This document shows positions 51,931 through 60,518 of a stretch of 64,000 nt of DNA, piece after piece. Each line of letters starts with the position of its first letter. Positions within the stretch are counted from its first letter, which is position 1. Both the position numbers and the translations under genes were made by a program. Source of the stretch: Peptostreptococcaceae bacterium oral taxon 113 str. W5053 (lineage in GTDB: Bacteria > Bacillota > Clostridia > Tissierellales > Peptoniphilaceae). The DNA lies in contig KI259821.1 in the NCBI GenBank assembly GCA_000467935.1, positions 104,904 to 168,903 on the forward strand, in the 5' to 3' direction. The notes beneath the pieces are model-generated. The model did no database searches. It was not told the origin of the DNA and saw only the letters and a program-made list of their open reading frames with translations.

Positions 51931-54397
51931 AAATAAATAAATTCACATTGCCCTCCGTTGCTTTTCCTAAATAGGTTGCCACACCGCCGACTTCAACGCC
52001 ATCTATCAATTCTTCTTCTTTTATGCCCATAACATCCATAGACATGGCACAGGCAATCATCTTTACCCCTGCATTTTTTGCGTTTTCCATCAAATATTCC
52101 AAGCTGTCTACATGTTTATCCTTCATAACTTTTTTCATCATCATGGTACCGGCTCCGCCCATATTCATCTTGGACAACGGCAATTTAGATGCATCTTTCG
52201 GCATCATCATAGCAAACATTTTTTCCATAAAGCTTTTTTCCGTTTTTACATTGGCTTTTTTTATAATATTAAGCCCCCAAAAAGTGAAAAACATCGTTAC
52301 CTGTTTTCCCATAGCCGCCGCACCGCTGGCGATAATAAAGGACGCCATGGCTTTATCCAAATCTCCGCTGAAAACAACCAAAGTGGAATTTTCCTGTAAG
52401 CCGTTATCGGATACCGATTTTAAATCCTGCTTTGAAACTTCTTTGTCTCCCCTTCCCTTTTTCAAAAGACAACGAAAGCTGTTTTCTTCACGATTCAAAC
52501 TGACTAAAGTATTACCCGTTTTTTCACACCATGAAGAAATATCCTTTGTAAACCCGGGGTCCGTTACGGAAATCTCCAAATATTCTCCATCATGCATCTC
52601 CTGCATAGCTTTAAAAACTTGCATAATCGGTCCCGGACATTGGAGTCCGCAGGCATTAATCACAATTTTTTGAATATCACTTTTCGGTTCCTTTCCCGCC
52701 GATTCCTCCTTCGACTCTTCCTCTGTTCCCGAAACTTGACAAGAAGAGTTTTCATCTCCACAATAAGCCAAAGAATAGGTACGATACCCTCCGTCCAAAT
52801 TATAAACTTCTTTTCCCTTTTGCCTTAAAATTCGACTGGCAATATACCCTCGAACCCCCACTCGACAATAGACATAAACTTTTTCCGGCAATTTTCCCCA
52901 ATTTTCTCGCAAAACGGATAAAGGCATGTTGATACTTCCGGGAATATGACCCATCATAAATTCCTGTTCTTCACTGACATCAACCACACATTCTCCCTTT
53001 TTAATCGGTTCGTCCACCTCATGCCATTGAATGGTTTTTACCTTATCCGTCAGCAAATTCTCCGCCACATACCCCACAAAATTAATTGGATTTTTGGCGG
53101 AAGAATAAGGCGGTGCATAACATAATTCCAAATCCTGAAGCTTATCCACCGGAAGATTTGCCTTTATGGCGATGGCAATCCCGTCAATGGCTTTATCCAC
53201 ATTTTCCATACCGATGGCTTGAGCGCCTAAAATTCTTTTGCTCTTTGCATCAAAAATCACTTTTATCTGCATGGGAAAAGCACCCGGATAATAGCCCGCA
53301 TGAGAATTGGGATGAATATGCATTACCCCGTAATCCTTTCCCAAACGCTTCAATGTTTTTTCATTGGCTCCCGTTGTCGCAACCGTCAAACCGAAAATTT
53401 TTGCTATGGCTGTTCCCAAAGTCCCCGGATAAGTTTCAGAACCGCCTGCAATATTATCCGCCGCCATTCGACCTTGCCTGTTTGCCGGCCAAGCCAAAGG
53501 TATCATAGTAGGCGTGCCGTTGATATAATCTTTGACTTCGATAGCATCCCCGATAGCATAAATGGAAGAATCCTCTGTGCGAAGATATGCATCAACCAAA
53601 ATTCCGCCACGTTCTCCCAAAGCTAATCCCGCTTCTTTAGCCAAGCCGTTTTCCGGACGCACTCCGATAGAAAGTAAAGTCATCTCCGTAGAAATCCTTT
53701 CTCCTTTTTGCAAAATCACTTCCTTTCCCTCTTTATCAAATCCGCTGATTCCATTGCCTAAATACAGATTCACTCCATGATCCGACAACTCTTGATGCAC
53801 TTGAGATGCCATTTCCTTATCCAATGGAGCCATGACTTGATCGGACATTTCCACCAAATGCACCTTGACCCCTCGGTGAATTAAATTCTCCGCCATCTCC
53901 AAACCGATAAACCCTCCGCCGATAACCACAGCATTTTTCGGATGATGCTCATCTACAAAGGCTTTAATCGCATCCGTATCCGGAATATTTCTTAAAGTAA
54001 ACACATTTTTCGCTTCCGAAAGTCCGGGAATCGGCGGACGCACCGGATTGGCTCCGGGAGATAACAAAAGCACATCATAACTTTCTTCAAAATCCTCCCC
54101 GGTCTTCAAATTTTTTGCCAAAACTTTTTTATTCTCTCTGTCAATTCGAACCACTTCCGTCAAAGCGTGAATGGTCAGATTAAACTTCTGTTCCATCCCC
54201 TCTTTGGTTTGAACCAATAAAGCATCTCTGTTCCCAATCACTTCTCCGATATAATAAGGCAAACCGCAATTGGCAAAGGAGATATACTCTCCTCGTTCAA
54301 ACATGACAATTTCCGCATTTTCATCCAATCTTCGAAGCCTTGCCGCTGCGGATGCACCTCCGGCTACACCGCCTACAATCACAACCTTTTTTCCCAT
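51929..54397 (-). CDS. Four-module CoA-disulfide reductase / rhodanese / TusA / DsrE2 fusion
   Basis: An 822-residue fusion for sulfur trafficking. Residues 1-450 form a pyridine-nucleotide disulfide reductase of the CoADR type: FAD motif GGVAGGASAAARLRRL, the redox Cys44 in SFANCGLPYYIG, and the NAD(P) site VIGGGFIGLEMAE (158-170). A rhodanese domain (about 455-545) has its active Cys511 in YVYCRVGVRGY. After an acidic Ser/Glu linker comes a TusA domain (about 575-650) with NACGLQCPGP (C583, C587). A DsrE2-like domain (about 671-822) is last. It likely reduces CoA persulfide or polysulfide and relays the sulfur. Overlaps the ArsR gene by one base; same transcript. Confidence 0.92.
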   Translation of the reverse strand: MGKKVVIVGGVAGGASAAARLRRLDENAEIVMFERGEYISFANCGLPYYIGEVIGNRDALLVQTKEGMEQKFNLTIHALTEVVRIDRENKKVLAKNLKTGEDFEESYDVLLLSPGANPVRPPIPGLSEAKNVFTLRNIPDTDAIKAFVDEHHPKNAVVIGGGFIGLEMAENLIHRGVKVHLVEMSDQVMAPLDKEMASQVHQELSDHGVNLYLGNGISGFDKEGKEVILQKGERISTEMTLLSIGVRPENGLAKEAGLALGERGGILVDAYLRTEDSSIYAIGDAIEVKDYINGTPTMIPLAWPANRQGRMAADNIAGGSETYPGTLGTAIAKIFGLTVATTGANEKTLKRLGKDYGVMHIHPNSHAGYYPGAFPMQIKVIFDAKSKRILGAQAIGMENVDKAIDGIAIAIKANLPVDKLQDLELCYAPPYSSAKNPINFVGYVAENLLTDKVKTIQWHEVDEPIKKGECVVDVSEEQEFMMGHIPGSINMPLSVLRENWGKLPEKVYVYCRVGVRGYIASRILRQKGKEVYNLDGGYRTYSLAYCGDENSSCQVSGTEEESKEESAGKEPKSDIQKIVINACGLQCPGPIMQVFKAMQEMHDGEYLEISVTDPGFTKDISSWCEKTGNTLVSLNREENSFRCLLKKGRGDKEVSKQDLKSVSDNGLQENSTLVVFSGDLDKAMASFIIASGAAAMGKQVTMFFTFWGLNIIKKANVKTEKSFMEKMFAMMMPKDASKLPLSKMNMGGAGTMMMKKVMKDKHVDSLEYLMENAKNAGVKMIACAMSMDVMGIKEEELIDGVEVGGVATYLGKATEGNVNLFI

Positions 54398-54675
54398 TAT
54401 TTTTCCTCCATTATAATTTTTATAAGCTCTTTTACCTTTTCGTTGACCACTTGATAATAAATCTGCGTACCTTTACGTTCTCCGTGAATAATCCCCGCAC
54501 TCCTTAATTTCCCAATATGCTGAGATACTGTGGACTGAGGTAAGCTCAAACACTCCTGCATGACGCTGACCTGACAATTCCCCTCCCTCAATAAACCGAT
54601 CAGAATACACAAGCGTACCGGATTTGCCAAAACTTTGAAAAGTTCCGCTTCATGCTCCAAATTTTTCCACTCCAT
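54397..54675 (-). CDS. ArsR-family transcriptional regulator with cysteines
   Basis: A 92-residue winged-helix repressor. The family segment KVLANPVRLCILIGLL (14-29) leads into the helix-turn-helix with SLPQSTVSQHIGKLRSAGII (44-63) and the wing GERKGTQIYYQV. It has three cysteines (C23, C34, C42). They do not form the classical CxC metal site and could act as a thiol or persulfide switch (inference, by analogy with sulfide-responsive ArsR proteins). The ATG at 54675 follows GGAGGT. It lies just upstream of the sulfur-relay fusion and likely controls it and itself through the palindrome at 54695-54718. Confidence 0.9.
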   Translation of the reverse strand: MEWKNLEHEAELFKVLANPVRLCILIGLLREGNCQVSVMQECLSLPQSTVSQHIGKLRSAGIIHGERKGTQIYYQVVNEKVKELIKIIMEEK

Positions 54676-54694
54676 CCTAATACCTCCTCGATAC

Positions 54695-54729
54695 ATCCAT
54701 ATATTACAATATTAGGATATAACGGTCAA
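54695..54729 (-). promoter_or_regulatory. Promoter and operator of arsR-CoADR
   Basis: Minus strand TTGACC (54729-54724), 17-base spacer, TAATAT (54706-54701). A 24-base imperfect palindrome (54695-54718), with ends ATCC and GGAT and AT-rich inner arms AATAT, covers spacer and -10. This is the usual position and look of an ArsR-type operator. Confidence 0.75.
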
Positions 54730-55050
54730 TAGAAATCCAAAAAAAAATTTTCTTCACATAAAAAAGACCTTTGCCTGTTTAACAAAAGTCTCTTTTATTC
54801 AACTATCCCTTATTTGCTCTCAAGCCTTCCCCGTCAAGTAAAAGCACCACACTTCGCATCCCCCTCGCTCAATTTCATCCTCTTATCAATGAAAGATGGA
54901 AAAATTCTCTGCATCCATAGCTACAATGGAATGTATGCTTTCATTTTTACGTTCAGCCAAGCAAATATATAAGCTTGTTCGTATATGTGTTGACAACTAA
55001 GATTTTTTTAGAAACAGCAAAATAGCCTTACTTTTTTTCTCATCTTCAAA
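54730..55050. other. Intergenic stretch without an identified gene
   Basis: No intact gene is visible. On the minus strand a coding-like stretch without start (LAERKNESIHSIVAMDAENF) is interrupted by stops, and another short one follows, so this may hold the last remains of a gene. Near 54761-54797 an AAAAGAC/GTCTcTTTT pairing might be a weak terminator. Confidence 0.35.
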
Positions 55051-55081
55051 AAAAATGGTTCAACCGAAGTTAAACCATTTT
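55051..55081 (-). terminator. Terminator of the purine operon (after yerC)
   Basis: Stem AAAATGGTT-AAC with GTT-AACCATTTT (55052-55081) around a CGAA/TTCG tetraloop, followed by eight T on the minus strand. Confidence 0.85.
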
Positions 55082-55111
55082 CATCATGTAACGCTTAGCA
55101 TAAAAAGTATA

Positions 55112-55441
55112 TTACTTTTTATTTTTTTCACGTTTTCTTTCTTCTTCCAAATTCTTTTGGATTAAAGCGTCCAGGACAATATCATATCCGTCCGAACCGT
55201 AATGCAGTGTTCTGTTGACACGACTGATGGTGGCTGTACTTGCCCCTGTGTCCTGCTCAATCTCATTATACGTTTTGCGTATGCGAAGAAGCTTAGCCAC
55301 TTCCAAACGCTGTGCAATGGATTGAAGCTCTCTGACCGTGCATACGTCTTCAAAGAAACGATAGCACTCATCTTTGTCTTTCAACATCAATATCGCTTCG
55401 AAAAATTCATCCATTTGTCTAAATTCCGCTTGTGTCCCCAT
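55112..55441 (-). CDS. YerC/YecD family TrpR-like regulator
   Basis: A 109-residue TrpR-superfamily DNA-binding protein. It has the family segment FFEDVCTVRELQSIAQRLEVAKLL and the helix-turn-helix TYNEIEQDTGASTATISRVNRTLHYG. The C-terminal tail is charged. The ATG at 55441 lies six bases after AGGAGG. The gene follows fhs by 20 bases and is the last gene of the purine operon before a terminator; in Bacillus the homologue also lies near purine-related genes. Its target and effector are unknown; a corepressor role is possible. Confidence 0.88.
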   Translation of the reverse strand: MGTQAEFRQMDEFFEAILMLKDKDECYRFFEDVCTVRELQSIAQRLEVAKLLRIRKTYNEIEQDTGASTATISRVNRTLHYGSDGYDIVLDALIQKNLEEERKREKNKK

Positions 55442-55461
55442 AAACAACCTCCTTTCAATTT

Positions 55462-57132
55462 TTAGAAGAGTCCGACAACCGTTCCGTCCTTTTGTACATC
55501 AATATGACATGCCGCAGGATCTTTCGGAAGTCCGGGCATGGTCATAATATCTCCTGTCAGGGCAACTATAAATCCCGCACCGGCAGAAGCTTTTACTTCT
55601 CGCACATTCAATTCAAAACCGCGAGGTGCCCCCAACAAAGTAGGATCCTCTGAAAAAGAATACTGCGTTTTTGCAATACATACAGGCATCTTATCCAATC
55701 CTAATTTAACAATCTCTTTGATTTGATTCAGTGCCTTTTTGGAAAAGTTTACATCGTCCGCTCTGTAAATTTCTTTGGCAATGCAGCAAATTTTATTTTC
55801 GATGGATTCATCGACAGAATACAATGGAACAAAAGAAGACTCCTTGTCTTCTACCATTTGGACGACTTCTTTCGCTAAAGCCTCTCCGCCCTCTGCTCCT
55901 TTTGCCCAGACTTCGCAAAGCACCGCCTTGTTGTTCTCTTTTTCAACCAAGCTTTGCAATAACTTGATTTCAGTCTCTGTATCCGTCGGAAACCGGTTCA
56001 CTGCCACGACAGCGGGAAGTCCGAATTTTTTGATATTCTCCATATGCTGCCTAAGATTTTCAAAACCTTTTTCCAAAGCCGAAAGATTTTCTTCCCCCAG
56101 TCTTTCTTTATTTACCCCACCATGATGCTTTAACGCACGAATTGTCGAAACAATTACCACGCCGTCCGGTTTTAAATTTCCCAGACGACATTTTATGTCA
56201 AAAAATTTCTCCGCACCCAAATCCGCACCGAACCCGGCTTCCGTTACCACATAGTCCGCCAGCTTCATCGCCATTTGAGTTGCCACAATACTATTGCAGC
56301 CGTGAGCAATATTGGCAAAGGGTCCTCCATGAATAATAGCGGGAGTATGTTCAATCGTCTGTACCAAATTGGGCGATACCGCCTGCTTCATAATCAAAGC
56401 CACAGCACCCTCCGCTTTTAAATCCTTGACATAAATCGGTTGTTTATCATAGGTATATGCAATCAGCATATTGGAAACTTTTTCTTTGAATTCCTCCAAG
56501 CCGTTGCTCAAACAAAAAATAGCCATCAGCTCCGAAGCGACGGTAATGTCAAAACCGTCTTCTCTGGGAACTCCGCTCATTCTGCCGCCCAAACCGACGA
56601 CAATATTTCTAAGCGCCCGATCGTTCATATCCATCACTCTCTTATGCAGGATATTTCTCGGATCGATCCCCAAAGCATTTCCTTGTTGCATATGATTGTC
56701 AATTAAAGCTGAAATCAGATTGTTTGCCGTGGTCAGTGCGTGGAAATCTCCCGTAAAGTGCATATTGATTTCTTCCATGGGAACGACCTGTGCATAACCG
56801 CCCCCCGCGGCTCCTCCCTTAATTCCGAAGCTCGGTCCTAAAGAAGGCTCTCTTAAAGCAGAGACTGCATTTTTTCCAATTCGATTTAATGCCATGGATA
56901 ATCCGATATTCACCGTTGTCTTTCCTTCACCTGCAGGCGTCGGGTTGATCGCGGTAACCAAAATTAACTTCCCGTCTTTTTTACCTCGACGACTTTCTAA
57001 AGCACTCAAATGAATCTTGGCTTTATGTTTTCCGTAAAGCTCCAATTCATCTTCCGATAATCCCATTTTTTCCGCCACCCGAAGAATGGGCTCCATTACG
57101 CACTCTTGTGCAATCTGAACATCAGTTTTCAT
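55462..57132 (-). CDS. fhs: Formate-tetrahydrofolate ligase
   Basis: A 556-residue ATP-dependent enzyme that makes 10-formyl-tetrahydrofolate from formate. The ATP loop TPAGEGKTTVNIGLSMAL lies at about 65-82, followed by REPSLGPSFGIKGGAAGGG. The C-terminal segment has ASAGAGFIVALTGDIMTMPGLP. ATG follows AGGAGG. It lies nine bases after purD in the purine operon and feeds the formyl donor to PurN and PurH. This explains its location here, although it is also an acetogenesis/Wood-Ljungdahl enzyme in other anaerobes. Confidence 0.97.
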   Translation of the reverse strand: MKTDVQIAQECVMEPILRVAEKMGLSEDELELYGKHKAKIHLSALESRRGKKDGKLILVTAINPTPAGEGKTTVNIGLSMALNRIGKNAVSALREPSLGPSFGIKGGAAGGGYAQVVPMEEINMHFTGDFHALTTANNLISALIDNHMQQGNALGIDPRNILHKRVMDMNDRALRNIVVGLGGRMSGVPREDGFDITVASELMAIFCLSNGLEEFKEKVSNMLIAYTYDKQPIYVKDLKAEGAVALIMKQAVSPNLVQTIEHTPAIIHGGPFANIAHGCNSIVATQMAMKLADYVVTEAGFGADLGAEKFFDIKCRLGNLKPDGVVIVSTIRALKHHGGVNKERLGEENLSALEKGFENLRQHMENIKKFGLPAVVAVNRFPTDTETEIKLLQSLVEKENNKAVLCEVWAKGAEGGEALAKEVVQMVEDKESSFVPLYSVDESIENKICCIAKEIYRADDVNFSKKALNQIKEIVKLGLDKMPVCIAKTQYSFSEDPTLLGAPRGFELNVREVKASAGAGFIVALTGDIMTMPGLPKDPAACHIDVQKDGTVVGLF

Positions 57133-57141
57133 AGACTCCTC

Positions 57142-58395
57142 CTAAACACAGCCGATATCTTTTCGATAAGTCAATCCTTCAAAAGAAATCCCTTTGATTG
57201 CTCGATAAATCTTTTCTCGACATACTTCAAGAGTTTCACCTCCCGCACAAATAGAAAGCACACGACCGCCATCGGTAAAGAGTTTATCGTCCTTTTGTAC
57301 TGTTCCGTTGTGCAGAATCAGAATCTCTGAATCTATTATATCAGAAAATGTTATCAATTTCACCTTCTCATAATTCCCAGGATAGCCTTTTGATGTAAGA
57401 ATTACAGTCATCCATTGCAAGTTATTGTAATAAAAGTCTTGCTTCTGCAAAGTACCTTCTACGGCTTTATCCAGCAATTCCAACAAGTCCGAATCCAATT
57501 TTTGAAGAACGACTTGCGTTTCCGGATCTCCGAAGCGAGCATTAAATTCCAAAATTTTTGCACCTTCACCGTCAATCATAAAACCGATAAAAAGAATTCC
57601 GTCAAATAAAAGACCTTCCCGAATAAGTCCTTCTTCAATCTTGGGAATAATCTTTTCATAGATTTGTTTTCGATGCTCCTCGGTCAACAAAATATTCGGT
57701 GAAAAAGCTCCGACTCCTCCTGTATTTAAACCCGTATCTCCTTCCCCGATTTTTTTATAATCCTTGGCACTGACCATGGGAAAAAGTCTGCCCTTGGATA
57801 CAAAACAAAAAATGGAAGCCTCAAACCCCTTTAGAAATTCTTCCAAGACCACCTGATGTCCTTCTTCCCCGAAACGACTTTCCACCATCATTTCTTTTAA
57901 AGCCGAAACCGCCTCTTCTTTATTCTCGGCAATCACAACTCCTTTTCCTGCACACAAACCGTCCGCCTTCACGACGACAGGATAAGTGAACTGTCTTAAA
58001 GCCTCCATCCCCTCTTCAAAGGTTGTGACGGATACATACCTTGCCGTAGGTATATGATATTTCATCAAAAAGTCCTTGGTAAACGCCTTGCTGCTCTCCA
58101 GCCTTGCACAAGAACGATCGGGACCGAAAATTCTTAGACTTTCTTTTTGAAATTCATCCACAATGCCCAATGCAAGAGGCACTTCCGGACCCACCACCGT
58201 TATGTCAATACGATTTTGTTTTGCAAAATGAACCAAAGCCGGAATATCTTCCGCCTGAATAGAAATATTTTCTGCAATCTGTGCCGTTCCGCCGTTCCCG
58301 GGAGCACAATACAATTTTTCACAAAGAGGAGATTTTGAAATTTTATGACATAAAGCGTGTTCCCGTCCTCCTTGTCCGATCACCAATACCCGCAT
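57142..58395 (-). CDS. purD: Phosphoribosylamine-glycine ligase
   Basis: GAR synthetase of 417 residues, an ATP-grasp enzyme joining phosphoribosylamine, the product of PurF, to glycine. N-terminus MRVLVIGQGGREHAL; PGNGGTA; ATP-grasp motifs PVVVKADGLCAGKGV and VLEEFLKGFEASIFCFV; and the metal site LEFNARFGDPETQV. The RBS AAGGAGG precedes ATG, ten bases after purH. Full length, no anomaly. Confidence 0.96.
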   Translation of the reverse strand: MRVLVIGQGGREHALCHKISKSPLCEKLYCAPGNGGTAQIAENISIQAEDIPALVHFAKQNRIDITVVGPEVPLALGIVDEFQKESLRIFGPDRSCARLESSKAFTKDFLMKYHIPTARYVSVTTFEEGMEALRQFTYPVVVKADGLCAGKGVVIAENKEEAVSALKEMMVESRFGEEGHQVVLEEFLKGFEASIFCFVSKGRLFPMVSAKDYKKIGEGDTGLNTGGVGAFSPNILLTEEHRKQIYEKIIPKIEEGLIREGLLFDGILFIGFMIDGEGAKILEFNARFGDPETQVVLQKLDSDLLELLDKAVEGTLQKQDFYYNNLQWMTVILTSKGYPGNYEKVKLITFSDIIDSEILILHNGTVQKDDKLFTDGGRVLSICAGGETLEVCREKIYRAIKGISFEGLTYRKDIGCV

Positions 58396-58405
58396 CGCTT
58401 CCTCC

Positions 58406-59929
58406 TTAATGTCTAAAATGACGACGTCCGGTAAATATCATCGCCATATTATATTCATCGGCAATCTTGATACTCTCTTCATCCCGAATGGAGCCGCCCG
58501 GTTCAATGACCGCGGTAATACCGGCTTTTGCCAGAGCTTCCAAGCTGTCCCCGAAAGGAAAAAATCCGTCGGAGGCACAAACGGCACCTTTCACTTCCGC
58601 CCCCGCCCTTGCAATCCCCTCTTCGATAGGCCAAATGCGATTCACTTCCCCTTGACCGATTCCCAATGTACGCTCTCCCTTTGCGATAACGATACCGTTG
58701 GACTTAACGGTTTTTGCCGCCTTCATGGCAAAAATCAACTGTTTTTCTTCCTCATCCGTAGGTTGTCTCTTGGTCACAACTTTCATCTCATTGACCAAAC
58801 CCAAATCCTGATCTTGTACTAAAAGTCCGCCCAAAATATATTTCATATCCTTCGGCACTTCCGGCCACTCTTCAATGGATGGAAGCTCCAATACACGCAA
58901 ATTCTTTTTCTTGGCAAAAACTTCCAAAGCCTCTTTGGTATAAGAAGGTGCAATGATCACTTCCAAAAAGATTTCAGACATTTTCTCCGCCAATCTTACT
59001 CCAACCTCACGATTCAAAGCTACAATGCCTCCGAAAATAGACACACTGTCCGCTTCATAAGCCTCTTTATAGGCCTCTTCTATGGTATCCGCACTGGCGA
59101 TTCCGCACGGATTGGCATGCTTTAATCCCACAGCCGTAGGTCTGCCCTTAAATTCTTTTAATGCGTTAATTGCCGCATTGGCATCATTCAAATTGTTGAA
59201 ACTTAACGCTTTCCCTTGCAAAATTTTCGCTTGATTCAAACTTCCCTCAGTGGATTCTTCTTGATAATAATAAGCCTCTTGATGAGGATTCTCACCATAA
59301 CGAAGTTTTTCCCCTTTCGTCATATGAATAAACAATTCATCCTTCTCTTCCGGATATCCGGTCCCGAAATATTTTACAATTTCCATATCATAAGCACATG
59401 TATGCTTATACGCTTTCCACGCTAACCGTTTTCGATCTTCATCAGAGACCTCTCCGGAGTTCAGTTTTTCTAAAATCATGGAATAATCTTCGGTATCCGT
59501 TAAAACCAAAACATCTTTATAATTTTTGGCTGCCCCTCGAATCATAGATGGTCCCCCGATATCGATATTTTCGATGACTTCCGGATGTGTCGCCCCTCGT
59601 TTGACCGTTTCTTTAAAAGGATAAAGATTGACCACAACCATATCGATCGGACAAATTCCCTGTTCCGCAATAGTTCGTTCATGAACTTCGTTTCCTCGAA
59701 TATACAGTAAACCACCGAACACATAGGGACTCAAAGTCTTTACCCGACCGTTTAAAATCTCCGGAAAATGTGTAATCTCTTCAATACCCACAGCCGGAAT
59801 TCCTGCTTCTTCCAAAGTTTTTTTGGTATTCCCGGTCGAAATAATTTCCCAACCCAGTTTTGTCAACCCTTTTGCAAAATCAACAATACCCGTCTTGTCA
59901 AACACGCTAATCAGCGCTCTTTTTTCCAT
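58406..59929 (-). CDS. purH: Bifunctional AICAR formyltransferase / IMP cyclohydrolase
   Basis: A 507-residue PurH. The N-terminal IMP cyclohydrolase domain (MGS-like, about 1-195) begins EKRALISVFDKTGIVDFAKGL with ISTGNTKKTLEEAGI; the AICAR transformylase follows (about 200-507), with LRYGENPHQEAYYY and VGLKHANPCGIASADTI; and the C-terminus ends in DEYNMAMIFTGRRHFRH. It performs the last two steps to IMP using the 10-formyl-THF from fhs. ATG at 59929 lies six bases after AGGAGG and within the end of purN (23-base overlap). Confidence 0.97.
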   Translation of the reverse strand: MEKRALISVFDKTGIVDFAKGLTKLGWEIISTGNTKKTLEEAGIPAVGIEEITHFPEILNGRVKTLSPYVFGGLLYIRGNEVHERTIAEQGICPIDMVVVNLYPFKETVKRGATHPEVIENIDIGGPSMIRGAAKNYKDVLVLTDTEDYSMILEKLNSGEVSDEDRKRLAWKAYKHTCAYDMEIVKYFGTGYPEEKDELFIHMTKGEKLRYGENPHQEAYYYQEESTEGSLNQAKILQGKALSFNNLNDANAAINALKEFKGRPTAVGLKHANPCGIASADTIEEAYKEAYEADSVSIFGGIVALNREVGVRLAEKMSEIFLEVIIAPSYTKEALEVFAKKKNLRVLELPSIEEWPEVPKDMKYILGGLLVQDQDLGLVNEMKVVTKRQPTDEEEKQLIFAMKAAKTVKSNGIVIAKGERTLGIGQGEVNRIWPIEEGIARAGAEVKGAVCASDGFFPFGDSLEALAKAGITAVIEPGGSIRDEESIKIADEYNMAMIFTGRRHFRH

Positions 59930-60518
59930 GACCATCCTCCTTAATCACCTTTAAAATCGCTTTGGTATATATTTCATGCTCCACGTTTAACACCCGACTT
60001 GCCACATCTTCCCAAGTATCTTGGGGATAAACCGGCACCTTTTCCTGTAAGATAATCTTACCCGTATCGCAGCCTGCATCCACAAAGTGAACCGTAGCTC
60101 CGCTTTCCCGTTCTCCAGCAGCTACGACCGCCTGATGTACCCGCTCCCCGTAAAATCCTTCCCCGCAGTATTTGGGAATCAAACTGGGATGAATATTCAA
60201 AATTCTCCCCTCAAATCGATGAACGAAACTTTCCGGCAAGATACGCATAAATCCCGCCAAAAAAATATAATCCACCTTTTTCTCTTCCAAAAGATCACCG
60301 ACAGCTTTATAATAGGCTTCTTCGGAAATATACTCTTTTCGTTTTACCGCCAAAGCGGGAATATTCATCTTTTTTGCCCGAACCAATCCATAGGCGCTTT
60401 CCTTGTTGGAAATCACCAGCACAATTTTACCGGGCAACACCCCTTGTGCAATATGATCCGCAATGGCTTGAAAATTCGTTCCGCCTCCGCTTAAAAGCAC
60501 CCCGTAATTTAACGACAT
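59907..60518 (-). CDS. purN: Phosphoribosylglycinamide formyltransferase
   Basis: A 203-residue GAR transformylase. It has the family start YGVLLSGGGTNFQAI, the catalytic N-x-H in GRILNIHPSLIPKYCG, and the folate site with Asp in ATVHFVDAGCDTGKIILQ. It formylates GAR using 10-formyl-THF. I start at the ATG at 60518, which lies ten bases inside the end of purM, so purM, purN and purH are translationally coupled. A longer frame to 60542 lacks a suitable RBS. Confidence 0.95.
   Translation of the reverse strand: MSLNYGVLLSGGGTNFQAIADHIAQGVLPGKIVLVISNKESAYGLVRAKKMNIPALAVKRKEYISEEAYYKAVGDLLEEKKVDYIFLAGFMRILPESFVHRFEGRILNIHPSLIPKYCGEGFYGERVHQAVVAAGERESGATVHFVDAGCDTGKIILQEKVPVYPQDTWEDVASRVLNVEHEIYTKAILKVIKEDGHGKKSAD

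Noticed and set aside
52023..52673. 216-codon plus-strand frame opposite the DsrE2/TusA part
   Set aside because: Antisense to a well-conserved fusion protein; no promoter or RBS.
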